Below are positions 39,578-49,220 of a stretch of 64,000 nt of DNA, in pieces. Both the position numbers and the translations under genes were made by a program. The stretch's first letter is position 1, and every line of letters starts with the position of its first letter. The DNA is from Shinella sumterensis (GTDB lineage Bacteria > Pseudomonadota > Alphaproteobacteria > Rhizobiales > Rhizobiaceae): contig NZ_MYFN02000013.1 in NCBI RefSeq assembly GCF_004514425.2, forward strand, positions 1 through 64,000. The letters are read 5' to 3'. Below the pieces are notes generated by a model that worked only from the letters and a program-made list of their open reading frames with translations, was not told the DNA's origin and made no database searches.

Positions 39578-40732
39578 TTACGCGACGAGGCTGCGGTAGA
39601 TCGCTTCGGTCTCGTCGATCATGCGGTGCAGGGCGTAGTCGGCGCTGCGGGCCTCGGCGGCGGCGGTGTAGCGGGCGAGGCTGTCCGGGCTGGCGAGGTT
39701 CAGCATCGCGTCCGCCAGCCGCTCGGGGTCGTCTGTGTTTTCGATCAGCAGGCCGTTGTGCTTGTCCTTCAACACCATCGAGGCGCCGCCGACATCGGTC
39801 AGGACGAGCGGCTTGCCGGCGGCGGCGGCCTCCAGCATCACATAGGACATGGCTTCGTAGCGGCTCGGCATGACGAGAACGTCGATCGCCGCCATCGCGT
39901 CGGGCCCGGTAAAGCGCGTCGTGAGGTGCATGCGCCCGGCATGGCTGCTGGCCTTGATCCGGCTGCGCGTCGCCTCCTGCGCCTCGCCCGTGCCGATCAT
40001 CAGGAGATGCGCGCGCGACAGGTGTCCGGCGAGGCGGTCGAAGGCTGCCACCAGCCGTTCCGGCGCCTTCTGATGACAGAGGCGGCCGACGAAACCGTAG
40101 AGCAGCGCATCCGGGGGGATGCCGAGTTCCCTGCGCACGGCCGCGCGGGTATCGTCCGGCGGCGTCTCGACGCCGTTGACGACGATGGTGAGTTTCTCAC
40201 GCGGTATGCCGAGGCCGCGGGCATGCGCGTACTCGTCCTTCGAGACGCAGATCAGCCGGTCGGTCAGCAGGCGCGCGAGCATCGTCTCGATCAGGCCAAA
40301 GACCCGGCGGCCTGTCTTGCCGAGACCGGGATCCATGGTGCGGAAGGCATGCGGCGTGTAGACCCGCGGCACATGCCGTCCCGGCAGGCGCAGACGCGCG
40401 AGCGCGCCCGCCTTGGAGCTGTGGCCGTGAATGATATCGAAGGGGCCTGCCTGGCGCATGACGCCGGTCAGCTGACGCCAGGCGCCGAAATCGGCCGGGC
40501 CCGGCGAGCGCTTCATCGGCACGACATGGATGCCGGCGAGGTCGAGGGCGGTGAGTTCGGCGACGAACCGCTCCTCCGCCCTCACCGGGGAGTAAATGGC
40601 ATGCACGCTGTGGCCGCGCGCCTGCATGCCCCGGCACAGGTCGATGAAATGCCGGCCGGAGCCGCCGCCGCTGGGTTCCAGGATTTGCAGGAGGCGCAGG
40701 GGCCTTGGGTTCCTGATCGGGGCTGCGTTCAT
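39578..40732 (-). CDS. GT4-family glycosyltransferase (exopolysaccharide)
   Basis: A 384-residue GT-B fold enzyme. The N-terminal domain has the Gly-rich loop (QILEPSGGGSGRHFIDLCRG) and the HGHSSKAG acceptor-side segment. The C-terminal donor domain has YGFVGRLCHQKAPERL and the family E-x7-E-like PSRYEAMSYVMLEAAAAGKPLV (about residues 290-312). It would add a sugar to the lipid-linked repeat unit on the inner face of the membrane. It is the last gene of the operon, overlapping the polymerase stop by one base. Confidence 0.85.
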   Translation of the reverse strand: MNAAPIRNPRPLRLLQILEPSGGGSGRHFIDLCRGMQARGHSVHAIYSPVRAEERFVAELTALDLAGIHVVPMKRSPGPADFGAWRQLTGVMRQAGPFDIIHGHSSKAGALARLRLPGRHVPRVYTPHAFRTMDPGLGKTGRRVFGLIETMLARLLTDRLICVSKDEYAHARGLGIPREKLTIVVNGVETPPDDTRAAVRRELGIPPDALLYGFVGRLCHQKAPERLVAAFDRLAGHLSRAHLLMIGTGEAQEATRSRIKASSHAGRMHLTTRFTGPDAMAAIDVLVMPSRYEAMSYVMLEAAAAGKPLVLTDVGGASMVLKDKHNGLLIENTDDPERLADAMLNLASPDSLARYTAAAEARSADYALHRMIDETEAIYRSLVA

Positions 40733-41976
40733 CAGGAGACAGCGCCTTTGACGCTGCGCAGGTTATGGCGCCGCTCGAGCGCGAAGCAGCCCCAGAGGAT
40801 GCCGAGCAGCAGGTAGAAGTGCCTCCAGTGGTCGGTGTCGATGACGAAGCCGATCACGCTGTGGCCGACGATGGTGATGAGGGCGATCATCAGGTAGGGC
40901 TGCCACGGCCTGTTGCGCAGCAGGTATTTGAAGCCGGCGCTGAGCGTCCAGGCGATGAGGGAGACATAGCAAAGGAAGCCGAGCCAGCCGTAGCTGGTCA
41001 GCGACTTCAGCCAGATATTGTGCTCGTCTTCCGGAAAGATCTTGCTGAACACCATGGGGCCGATGCCGAGCGGCTTTTCCATGGACATGAGGAAGCCGAT
41101 GCGATGGCGGTCGAAACGGCCAAGATGCCCGCCGTCGTAATCCTGAACGAGCTGGGTGCGGTTGGAAAAGAGGTCCGCGACCTTGTCGAACTGGAGCGCC
41201 ACGAGCAACGCGATGATCATGAGGCCCGCCGCCGAGATGCTGAGGATGAGGATCTTCAGCCGGAAGGCGCCGGTGCGCTCCTTCAGCAGCATGATGAAGA
41301 CGAGCGCCACCACCGAGAACAGGTAGAGCGCCCAGGCGGCGCGGGAAAAGGACAGGAAGACGCCGAGCGCCAGGATCAGCACACCGATGATCTTCAGCGG
41401 TGCGCCGAGAATGCGGCCGGAAAGCAGGCCGTACATCAGGTAGAGCGACGGCGCGACGAGATAGGGGCCGAAGACGTTCGGGTCCTGGAAGGCGCCCTTG
41501 GCGCGGTCGTAGAGCGTGAAGGCTTCCGCCCCGGGAAAGGCATGGAAATAGCCGAGGATGCCGAGGATGGAGGTGATGAGCGCGCCGGCCACCCAGGCCC
41601 TGAAGATGAGCTCCAGGCGCGAATGGCGCGCCTCGATGATGGCGGCGAAGAAGACGCTCGACAGTGCCAGGAACAGCGAGACGGCGACATACATCGGCCC
41701 GCCGGCCAGGTCGTCCATCACGGTCAGCGACAGCATGCCGCCGACATTGAAGGTGACGAGCAGGACGAGCAGGGGGGCCACACCGCGCGAGATGCGCAGC
41801 CCCACGATGGCCCAGAGGCCGATGAGCCCCGCCATGAACAGCTCGTAGGGGGCCGGCTCGCTCATGACGAAGCCGGACAGGAAGACGCCGACCGCGACCA
41901 GCATCGAGCCGAACACGCCGACGGCCGCAAGCTGCGGCCGGAACGGCGGGGCATAGGGGAGGGCCGCGTCGCTCAA
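40732..41976 (-). CDS. O-antigen ligase / Wzy-type polymerase family protein
   Basis: A 414-residue integral membrane protein with about ten to eleven hydrophobic segments and a large periplasmic loop containing GRFDRHRIGFLMSMEKPLGIGPMVFSKIFPEDEHN. This is the Wzy_C/O-antigen ligase pattern (conserved G-x-G-x, H and N). In this locus it most likely polymerises the repeat units. It starts within the stop of the WcaJ-type gene (ATGA). Confidence 0.8.
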   Translation of the reverse strand: MSDAALPYAPPFRPQLAAVGVFGSMLVAVGVFLSGFVMSEPAPYELFMAGLIGLWAIVGLRISRGVAPLLVLLVTFNVGGMLSLTVMDDLAGGPMYVAVSLFLALSSVFFAAIIEARHSRLELIFRAWVAGALITSILGILGYFHAFPGAEAFTLYDRAKGAFQDPNVFGPYLVAPSLYLMYGLLSGRILGAPLKIIGVLILALGVFLSFSRAAWALYLFSVVALVFIMLLKERTGAFRLKILILSISAAGLMIIALLVALQFDKVADLFSNRTQLVQDYDGGHLGRFDRHRIGFLMSMEKPLGIGPMVFSKIFPEDEHNIWLKSLTSYGWLGFLCYVSLIAWTLSAGFKYLLRNRPWQPYLMIALITIVGHSVIGFVIDTDHWRHFYLLLGILWGCFALERRHNLRSVKGAVS

Positions 41977-43529
41977 TAGGCGTTTTCCGTGTTGAGCAGC
42001 CGGAAGGGCGTCAGGAACAGGATCTTGAGATCCAGCCAGAGCGACCAGTTCTCGATATAGTGGAGATCGAATTCCGTGCGGAAGCGGATCTTGTCGTCAT
42101 GGTCGATCTCGCCGCGCCAGCCGTTGATCTGCGCCCAGCCGGTGACGCCGGGCTTGACGCGGTGGCGGGCGAAGTAGCCATCGACCACGTCGACATATTT
42201 GCGGTCGTGCGACTGGGCCTGCACGGCGTGCGGGCGCGGGCCGACCAGCGAAAGCTCGCCCTTCAGCACGTTGAACAGCTGCGGCAGTTCGTCGATCGAG
42301 GACTTGCGCAGGAAGCGACCGACGGGAGTGACGCGCGGATCGCCCTTCGTGACGGCGGCGCGGGCCGAGGGGTCGGAGAGATGCGTGTACATCGAGCGGA
42401 ACTTGTAGACGTCGATGATCTCGTTGTTGAAGCCGTGGCGCTTCTGCTTGAAGATGATCGGCCCGGGCGAGGAGAGCTTGACGGCAATGGCCGCGCCCAG
42501 CATGACCGGCCAGAGCAGGACGAGCGCGACGATGCTGAAGAACAGGTCGAAGATGCGCTTGGCGACATTGTCCCAATCGGCGATGGGCTTGTCGAAGATG
42601 TCGAGCATCGGCATGCTGCCGACCTGCGAATAGCTGCGCGGGCGGAAGCGCAGGCCCTTGGCATGCGCGGCAAGGCGAATGTCGACCGGCAGCACCCAGA
42701 GCTTCTTGAGCAGCGTCAGGATGCGTGCTTCCGCCGAGAGCGGCAGCGAGATGATCAGCATGTCGATGCGCGCGAGACGGGCGAATTCCACGAGTTCGGC
42801 GACGTTGCCGAGCTTCGGATAGCCGGCGATGACGGAAGGCGAACGGCGCTCGTCGCGGTCGTCGAAGATGCCGCAGATGCGGATATCGTTTTCCGGCTGC
42901 TGTTCCAGCGTGCGGATCAGTTCCTTGGCCGGCTCACCACCGCCGACGATGACGGCGCGCCGCTCCATGGTGCCGTTGCGCGCCCAGCGGCGGATGGCAT
43001 AGGCGATGATATGCCGCTCGACGACGAGATAGACCGCGCCCACGGCGAACCAGGAGACGAACCAGATGCGCGAATAATGCTGCCCGGATTTGAAGAAGAA
43101 CACCATCAGCGCCATGATGGCGAAGGCGGCAGCCCATGCGGCCAGGATGCGCGGCATCATGCGCAGCGGCGAGCGAAGCGACGGAATCTGATAGCTATCG
43201 GCAAGCTGGAGCGTCAGCACGCCGACCGCGGCGCCGCCGAACAGCACCAGCGCATAGAATCCCGTCAGCCCCATGCCGACATAGAAGGCATGGATGGCGT
43301 AGCCGATAACCAGCAGCATCGCGAATTCGCAAAGCCGAAGCAGACCCGTGATCATGGACGGGGAGAAGGTGTCGATGCGGAACTGTTGTGCGATCTTGCG
43401 CGCGAGCGGGTTGAGCTCGACGGTTTCCTCGTCGCCCGACTTCGTCTCCTGCGAAAGCGTGCGGATTTCCGACACCTTGCGGCGCAGGCTATCCGGATCG
43501 AAGGAGTCGGGCGGTTGGATCTGGTTCAT
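41973..43529 (-). CDS. undecaprenyl-phosphate hexose-1-phosphate transferase (WcaJ-type)
   Basis: A 518-residue polyprenyl glycosylphosphotransferase that starts repeat-unit synthesis by moving sugar-phosphate to undecaprenyl phosphate. Four N-terminal membrane helices (about 75-185) are followed by a CoA-binding-like domain ([20 protein letters not shown]). The catalytic C-terminus is [21 protein letters not shown], then [22 protein letters not shown], and [17 protein letters not shown] followed by LVGPRPH. All signature blocks are present. Glucose versus galactose specificity is unknown. Confidence 0.9.
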   Translation of the reverse strand: MNQIQPPDSFDPDSLRRKVSEIRTLSQETKSGDEETVELNPLARKIAQQFRIDTFSPSMITGLLRLCEFAMLLVIGYAIHAFYVGMGLTGFYALVLFGGAAVGVLTLQLADSYQIPSLRSPLRMMPRILAAWAAAFAIMALMVFFFKSGQHYSRIWFVSWFAVGAVYLVVERHIIAYAIRRWARNGTMERRAVIVGGGEPAKELIRTLEQQPENDIRICGIFDDRDERRSPSVIAGYPKLGNVAELVEFARLARIDMLIISLPLSAEARILTLLKKLWVLPVDIRLAAHAKGLRFRPRSYSQVGSMPMLDIFDKPIADWDNVAKRIFDLFFSIVALVLLWPVMLGAAIAVKLSSPGPIIFKQKRHGFNNEIIDVYKFRSMYTHLSDPSARAAVTKGDPRVTPVGRFLRKSSIDELPQLFNVLKGELSLVGPRPHAVQAQSHDRKYVDVVDGYFARHRVKPGVTGWAQINGWRGEIDHDDKIRFRTEFDLHYIENWSLWLDLKILFLTPFRLLNTENAY

Positions 43530-43584
43530 GGCTGTACCTCAGCAGGCTTTCAGCCTCAGATAGCATGAAGCCCCTAAGAAACGT

Positions 43585-44772
43585 TTACGGCTGGCGGGTG
43601 CCAGGCGCGCCGAACGGCCGCGTTTTGCCGCTCTGGGTGGCCAGAATGTCCCGGTAAAGCGCAAGCAAGGCCTCCGACATGGTCCGGGCGGAGAACGTCT
43701 TCCTGAAGGCGACGGGCTCGGGCATCGCCTTGCGGAGCCAGACAGGATCGTTCATCGCCTGTGTCATCACCGCGGCAAGGGAGGCGGCATCGCCCGGCTC
43801 GGTCAGCGCGGGGCTGTCGCGGCCCAGCACTTCCGGGATGCCGCCCACGCGGCTGGCGATGACCGGGCGGCCGGCGGCGATCGCTTCCAGCACGATATAG
43901 GGCAGCGCTTCCGCGCGCGAGGGAACGACCACGGTGCGGGCAAGCGCGAAGGCCTCTTGCGCCTTCATGGCGGGCAGCAGCCCGATGCGGCGGCCGAGAC
44001 CGCTCTCCACGACGCGCTGCTCGTACTTCGCCCTGTCCGGCCCGTCGCCGATGATCAGCGCCGAAAGCGGCCGCCCGACGCGGCGCTCGGTCTGCGCGAA
44101 GGCCTCGATGAAGACATCCGGACCCTTCAGGTCGCGCAGCATGCCGATATAGAGGAAGTCGACGGCGTCCTCGCGGGGATAGACGATCTCGAAGTCCCGA
44201 TCGTGAATGCCGTTATAGATGCGCTCGGCGCGTACGCGCGGCGTGCCGACGCGCGCGATATAGGCGTCACGCTCGTAGTCGCAGACGAAGGTGAGGGCAT
44301 CGCCGCGCCGCTCCAGGAGCCGTTCGGCGGTGAGGATCGCCAGGCCCGCCGCCGTGCGGCTCGTATAGTGCAGGCTGCCGCCATGCGGCGAATAGAGGCG
44401 GGCTACGCGATACCTGTTGACCCGCAGGGCTGAGCCGATGAGCCGGGCAATGGCGCCACCCTTGGCGCCGTGCCCGTGCAGGACATCCGGCTGCAAACCT
44501 TTTATTTCATGATAACTTTTCCTGAACGCGCCGATGTCGCGAAGGTCGACGGACCGGCTGATGGGCATGCGCACGAGGCCGAGCGAGAGATAGGGGCGGA
44601 TTTCGTCGAAGAGCACATCTTCGAACGAGCCGCCTGTAAGGCTGTCGCAGATGATGCCGACATCATGCCCGGCCTTCGTGTGAAATTCGGCAAGGTCGCG
44701 CACATGACGGAAGATTCCACCGATGGGGGAACGGAAGCAGTGAATGATGCGCAGAGCCCCATCGTCCGCCAT
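43585..44772 (-). CDS. GT4-family glycosyltransferase (exopolysaccharide)
   Basis: A 395-residue GT-B enzyme. It has the N-terminal SPIGGIFRHVRDLAEFHTKAGHDVGI loop, an HGHGAKGGAIARL segment and the donor-domain motifs YIGMLRDLKGPDVFIEAF and PSRAEALPYIVLEAIAAGRPVI. It resembles the other glycosyltransferase of the locus in overall plan and probably arose from the same family. Its start lies five bases downstream of the export lipoprotein stop. Confidence 0.85.
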   Translation of the reverse strand: MADDGALRIIHCFRSPIGGIFRHVRDLAEFHTKAGHDVGIICDSLTGGSFEDVLFDEIRPYLSLGLVRMPISRSVDLRDIGAFRKSYHEIKGLQPDVLHGHGAKGGAIARLIGSALRVNRYRVARLYSPHGGSLHYTSRTAAGLAILTAERLLERRGDALTFVCDYERDAYIARVGTPRVRAERIYNGIHDRDFEIVYPREDAVDFLYIGMLRDLKGPDVFIEAFAQTERRVGRPLSALIIGDGPDRAKYEQRVVESGLGRRIGLLPAMKAQEAFALARTVVVPSRAEALPYIVLEAIAAGRPVIASRVGGIPEVLGRDSPALTEPGDAASLAAVMTQAMNDPVWLRKAMPEPVAFRKTFSARTMSEALLALYRDILATQSGKTRPFGAPGTRQP

Positions 44773-44777
44773 GATGC

Positions 44778-45353
44778 TCAGAACAGCCGTTCACGAACAT
44801 AGATCGTGTCGCCGGCCAGGATGGGATCGGAGATGGAAACGCGGCCCGTGACGATCTTGCCGTTGATCTTGCGCGTCACGTCCACGTCGCGCTGGTTGGC
44901 GCGCGGCGAAAATCCGCCGGCGACCGCGATCGCGTTCTGGATGGTCATGCCCGCGACATAACTGTACTGCCCGGCCTGGCCGACCTCGCCCATGATGTAG
45001 ATCGAGCGGTAGCGATCGACCTCGATGGAGACGTCGGGATCGCGCAGGTATCCCTGCCGCAGCTTCGCGGCGATGATGCTTTCCAGTTCCTGGATGGTCT
45101 GGCCGCGTGCCGGCACGGCGCCGATCAGCGGGAAGGCGAGATAACCGGCCTGGTCGATCGTATAGGTGTTGGACAGGCCGGCCTGTTCGAAGACGGTCAC
45201 GCGCAGGCGATCGCCGCTGTCGAGGCGGTATGGCTGGATGGTCGCTTCATGGAAGGCCTTCGGGGCAGGGCGGTATCCGCTGCAGCCGGCAACGGCCGGC
45301 ACGATAAGCGCCAGCGCAAGCAGCAAGCCCTTGTTGATCGTTGCGAACGTCAT
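44778..45353 (-). CDS. polysaccharide export outer-membrane lipoprotein (Wza-like)
   Basis: A 191-residue protein. It has a signal with lipobox LIVPAVAGCSGY (Cys about residue 24), a Poly_export domain (YRLDSGDRLRVTVFEQAGLSNTYTIDQAGYLAFPLIG) and one SLBB domain (IYIMGEVGQAGQYSYVAGMTI). It is shorter than E. coli Wza, as are many rhizobial ExoF-like exporters. It would form the outer-membrane exit for the polymer with the divergently encoded co-polymerase. Confidence 0.85.
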   Translation of the reverse strand: MTFATINKGLLLALALIVPAVAGCSGYRPAPKAFHEATIQPYRLDSGDRLRVTVFEQAGLSNTYTIDQAGYLAFPLIGAVPARGQTIQELESIIAAKLRQGYLRDPDVSIEVDRYRSIYIMGEVGQAGQYSYVAGMTIQNAIAVAGGFSPRANQRDVDVTRKINGKIVTGRVSISDPILAGDTIYVRERLF

Positions 45354-45534
45354 TCGCTCAGTCCCAAATCAGAGTGTGGCCTTCGTTATCCATCCGTTAG
45401 GGTTAATGGCCGGTAAATATGCGGGCGATATCGCGCAAAAGTAACAAATCTTATTTACACAACTCAGAATGGTTAACGCTTGGGTTACCATATTTGTTTA
45501 CCGTGCGCGGAAATCGTCGGTTTGGAGTAGAGAT

Positions 45535-47778
45535 ATGTCGGGCGTTCACGGGAGCCAGCAGGATGTCGATATCGACCTTGGCGGCCTTTTCGGCGCGATC
45601 TGGCGGCACCGCATGCGCGTGCTGCTGGCGACGGTTGCCGGCGCGGGCCTCGCCTTTGCCATCGCGAGCGCCATCACGCCGACCTACAAGAGTGAATCGC
45701 GCCTTCTCATCGAAACCCGCGAGCCGGCCTTCACGACGGGCCAGGACCGCTCGCAGGGCAGGGAGCAGCCGGCCTTCGACGAACTCGGCATCGCCAGCCA
45801 GGTGCAGATGCTGAAATCCGCCGACCTGATCAAGCAGGTCGCGCGCAACATGAAACTCTACGAGCTGGAAGAATTCGACCCGACCGCCAAGCCGTCGGCC
45901 GTCTCCGATCTGCTCGTGCTGCTCGGCCTGAAGAAGAACCCGCTCGATCTGCCGCCGGAAGAGCGGGTGCTGAAGGAGTTCAACGAAAAGCTCGTCGTCT
46001 ACCAGGTGGAGAAGTCGCGCGTCATCGGCATCGAGTTCTCCTCGCGCGATCCCCGCCTTGCGGCCGCCATTCCCAACGAGATGGCGAAGGTCTACCTGTC
46101 GCTGCAAAGCGGCGCCAAGCTCGATACCAATTCCGAGGCGTCACGCTGGCTGGAGCCCGAAATCGTCAACCTGCGCGAGAAGGTGCGCGAGGCCGAGCAG
46201 AAGGTCGCCGAGTACCGCTCGCAATCCGACCTGCTGCCGACAGGCGAGAACTCGACCTTCGCCGTGCGCCAGCTCAACGACATCTCGACCGAGCTTGCCC
46301 GCGTTCGCGGCGAGCGTGCCACCGCCGAGGCGCGGGCCGAAAGCGTGCGCGCGGTGCTGCAGAATGGCGGCGCGCCCGATACGCTGACCGAAGTCGTCGG
46401 CTCCCAGATGATCCAGCGCCTCAAGGAGAGCGAGGCGCAGATCCAGGGACAGATTTCCGACCTGTCGACATCGCTCTTGGAAGGACATCCCAGGCTGAAG
46501 GGCCTGCGCTCGCAGCTCGTTGGTATTCGCACGCAGATCAAGTCGGAAACCCAGAAGATCCTGTCGAGCCTTGAGAACGAGGCGAAGACGGCACGCCTGC
46601 GCGAGACGCAGCTCGTCCAGCAACTCAACACGGTCAAGGCGGATACGGCGCGCGCTGGTGAAGACGAAGTCGGCCTCAAGGCGCTGGAGCGCGAGGCCGC
46701 AGCCCAGCGCGAACTGCTCGAAACCTACCTTGCCCGCTACCGCGAGGCGACCTCGCGCACCGGCGACGGCGCCACACCCGCCGATGCCCGCGTGATTTCA
46801 GCGGCCGTCGAACCGACGGAAGTCGCTTTCCCCAAGGTGATCCCGATCACCATCGTCGGCGGCGTGGCCGGCTTCGCGCTCAGCGCGATCGCCATCCTGC
46901 TCGCCGAATTGTTCAGCGGCCGCGCCCTGAAGCCGGTCGGTGTGGTGGCGACGCCCGCCCGCCGCCGCGAAGAGAATGAGGATGAAGCTGCCGAGACCGA
47001 GTTCGTGCCCGACCAGCCGCCGCTCGTTCGCCGGGAACACGCCGAGCACGTCGCCGTTCGCGACATGCATGCGCCGGCCCGGTCGCTGCTCGCCGACATC
47101 CGTCCCGTCGAGGAAGACGACGAGGACCTGGAACCGGCGCTCGTGCCCGAGGCGGACGAAACGGTTGCCGTTGAAGAGGACGAAGGCGATTTCTCGGTGA
47201 ATGCCGTCGCCCGGCACATGATCGAGAACAACATTTCGGTGGCCATTTCGGTCTCGCCGTCGGGCGATCGCGGCTCGACCGCCGCCGTCATGCTGGCGCG
47301 CCGGATCGCGCAGGAGCATCGCCGCACGCTCATCATCGACCTGACCGGCTCGGCCTGCCCGACCCGCCTGATGGCGGAGTCGGTTCACCTGGCGGGGATC
47401 ACGGACCTTTTGGTCGGCGAAGCCGCTTTCGGCGACATCATCCACGGCGATCGTCTTTCTCCCGCCCATGTCATTCCGCGCGGCAATGCCAATATCCGGC
47501 GCGCCATGCGCGGCATCGACCGGCTGGCCATGGTGATCGACGCGCTGTCGGACGCCTATGATACCGTGATCGTGGAATGCGGCCCGGCCGAGGTGGAGGG
47601 CGTGCGCCGCCTGACCCGCGACCGGGAGACGGATGTCATCCTCTCTCTGCCCGGTGCGGACGAGGACGAGGTCGTGGACCTCATCGGCGCCTTCGACGAG
47701 GCGGGCTACAGCGACATCCTGCTGATGACCGGCGAGACGGGCGAACCGCCCCGCCATCCGGGCCGCCGCGTGGCCTGA
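45535..47778 (+). CDS. Wzc-like polysaccharide co-polymerase with degenerate kinase domain
   Basis: A 747-residue inner-membrane protein. The Wzz domain (about 10-100) is bounded by membrane helices at about 25-45 and 430-455. A long periplasmic coiled coil (about 190-400) is followed by an acidic cytoplasmic linker and a P-loop-like C-terminal domain. Its Walker A position reads SPSGDRGSTAAVMLARRIA, so the essential lysine is missing, and no tyrosine cluster follows. It probably controls chain length without kinase activity. GGAG lies eight bases before the ATG. Confidence 0.8.
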   Translation: MSGVHGSQQDVDIDLGGLFGAIWRHRMRVLLATVAGAGLAFAIASAITPTYKSESRLLIETREPAFTTGQDRSQGREQPAFDELGIASQVQMLKSADLIKQVARNMKLYELEEFDPTAKPSAVSDLLVLLGLKKNPLDLPPEERVLKEFNEKLVVYQVEKSRVIGIEFSSRDPRLAAAIPNEMAKVYLSLQSGAKLDTNSEASRWLEPEIVNLREKVREAEQKVAEYRSQSDLLPTGENSTFAVRQLNDISTELARVRGERATAEARAESVRAVLQNGGAPDTLTEVVGSQMIQRLKESEAQIQGQISDLSTSLLEGHPRLKGLRSQLVGIRTQIKSETQKILSSLENEAKTARLRETQLVQQLNTVKADTARAGEDEVGLKALEREAAAQRELLETYLARYREATSRTGDGATPADARVISAAVEPTEVAFPKVIPITIVGGVAGFALSAIAILLAELFSGRALKPVGVVATPARRREENEDEAAETEFVPDQPPLVRREHAEHVAVRDMHAPARSLLADIRPVEEDDEDLEPALVPEADETVAVEEDEGDFSVNAVARHMIENNISVAISVSPSGDRGSTAAVMLARRIAQEHRRTLIIDLTGSACPTRLMAESVHLAGITDLLVGEAAFGDIIHGDRLSPAHVIPRGNANIRRAMRGIDRLAMVIDALSDAYDTVIVECGPAEVEGVRRLTRDRETDVILSLPGADEDEVVDLIGAFDEAGYSDILLMTGETGEPPRHPGRRVA

Positions 47779-47782
47779 CGGA

Positions 47783-49033
47783 TCAGTCCGTGCCCGTGCC
47801 GGCGCGGGCCGCCTGCCGCCCCGAGCGCCGGCGTTGCAGGAACGCGTAGATCTGCGGATTGCGCTTGATGAAGCGCTTGGCGCCCGCCTTCAGGCGATGA
47901 AGCGCGGCCGCGAGGCTGCCGGCCGGTGTCGTCGCCCACAACAGGTCGTATTGCGGCGTCTCGATCGTGCACCAGGAGCGTTTGTAGAGCTGGTCGCCGA
48001 TGCCGAAATCGAAAAGCGCCACGCCTTCCCCGCAGAGCTTGCGAATGGCCAGATGGAACAGGAACTCGCCGGGGCTCGCACCCGCGGCGACGCTTTCATC
48101 GAGCGATCCGAACTGGCAGATCACGTGATCGCCCTTGCGCGACAGCCCGGCAATGGCGGCGATATGGCCCGCATGTGGGCCGGTGAGGCGCAGCGCGTGA
48201 AGCTGAAGCGGATATTCGGTATCCGACGCTGACGTGGTCACGAGCGCGCGGAAGAAATCACGGGTACGCTCGTCGCGGAAGACATCCGGCAGGCCGAGCG
48301 CCTGGAAGCGAACGGACTTCTGACGGAAGAAGGTTTCCAGAAGCGCAAGCGCCTCGTTTCCGGCCGGCGCGATGATGTGCTCGTAGCCGCCAAGCTCCAT
48401 CAGACGGCGTTCGGCGTTGCGGAACTTCTTGCGCCGGTTCTTGGCATTGATCTGGGCGAGCGTGCGCTCGAAATCGCCCAGCAACGGCAGCTGGAAGGCG
48501 GCGTTCTGGTTCAGGACGGCGGGCAGGTCGCCAAACGGATTGGTTTCACCGCGCCACTCGAGCGGCACCTTGTCGAGCAGGAGAAGGTCGAAATGGCGGG
48601 CGAAGTCGCCACGTGCCTGGCGCAGCGCCCTGCGAAACCGGGGCGGCGAGGCAAGCGCCCGGAATGCGCGCGTATAGAGGCCGGTGTTGAGGTTGCTGAA
48701 ATCGGTGGCGAGCAGGCGCGCGATCCGCACCGGCCCGTGCCGCACGATTTCGAGCGGCAGGATGAGCTGCGTGCGGCCGCCGGATGCGCCCTCGACGACC
48801 AGCAGCTTCGTGCCCTGTGTGCGTGCCCAGGCCCGGCACCAGTCATAGCTCTGGTGGAGCGACAGGTTGTTTTCCGCCTCCAGCGCGCGCCATGCGGCTT
48901 CCAGGGGTTCCATGCGGTCGTGCAGGCGGATGGAGAGAGGACCGAAGGCGAGCGCACCGTCACCGGCCGCCGTCGCATCGGCCGGCGCCGGCTCGGATGG
49001 CATCGCCTGGAAATTGAGTTGCATCGCTCCCAT
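47783..49033 (-). CDS. BioF2/FemAB-like acyltransferase (GNAT fold)
   Basis: A 416-residue protein with the duplicated GNAT plan of BioF2-like acetyltransferases: EAAWRALEAENNLSLHQSYDWCRAWA near residue 50 and, in the second half, GHIAAIAGLSRKGDHVICQFGSLDESVAAGASPGEFLFHLAIRKL. Such proteins are common in polysaccharide loci and may acylate sugars or link to export. It is convergent with the co-polymerase gene with a 4-base gap. The start uses the ATG with aaggcgac upstream. Confidence 0.7.
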   Translation of the reverse strand: MGAMQLNFQAMPSEPAPADATAAGDGALAFGPLSIRLHDRMEPLEAAWRALEAENNLSLHQSYDWCRAWARTQGTKLLVVEGASGGRTQLILPLEIVRHGPVRIARLLATDFSNLNTGLYTRAFRALASPPRFRRALRQARGDFARHFDLLLLDKVPLEWRGETNPFGDLPAVLNQNAAFQLPLLGDFERTLAQINAKNRRKKFRNAERRLMELGGYEHIIAPAGNEALALLETFFRQKSVRFQALGLPDVFRDERTRDFFRALVTTSASDTEYPLQLHALRLTGPHAGHIAAIAGLSRKGDHVICQFGSLDESVAAGASPGEFLFHLAIRKLCGEGVALFDFGIGDQLYKRSWCTIETPQYDLLWATTPAGSLAAALHRLKAGAKRFIKRNPQIYAFLQRRRSGRQAARAGTGTD

Positions 49034-49220
49034 GGTGTCGCCTTTATGCACCTGCGGCCGTCTTGCCGCATCGGACACGATAGGCACCAGGCTTGCGCAA
49101 AAGGTTTAAATCCAGTGCTCCCGCGGCGCATGCCCGGGGAATTTGGCCGGCGCGGTTAGCAATTTCATAACGAAAATCCGAAAATCCGAACGTTCGGGGT
49201 GATCGGTCGACGCCGGATCG

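Noticed and set aside
39233-43568. Long plus-strand open frames over the polysaccharide operon
   Set aside because: They are Glu/Asp/Arg-rich mirror frames opposite well-supported glycosyltransferase, polymerase and WcaJ-type genes, without domains or starts.
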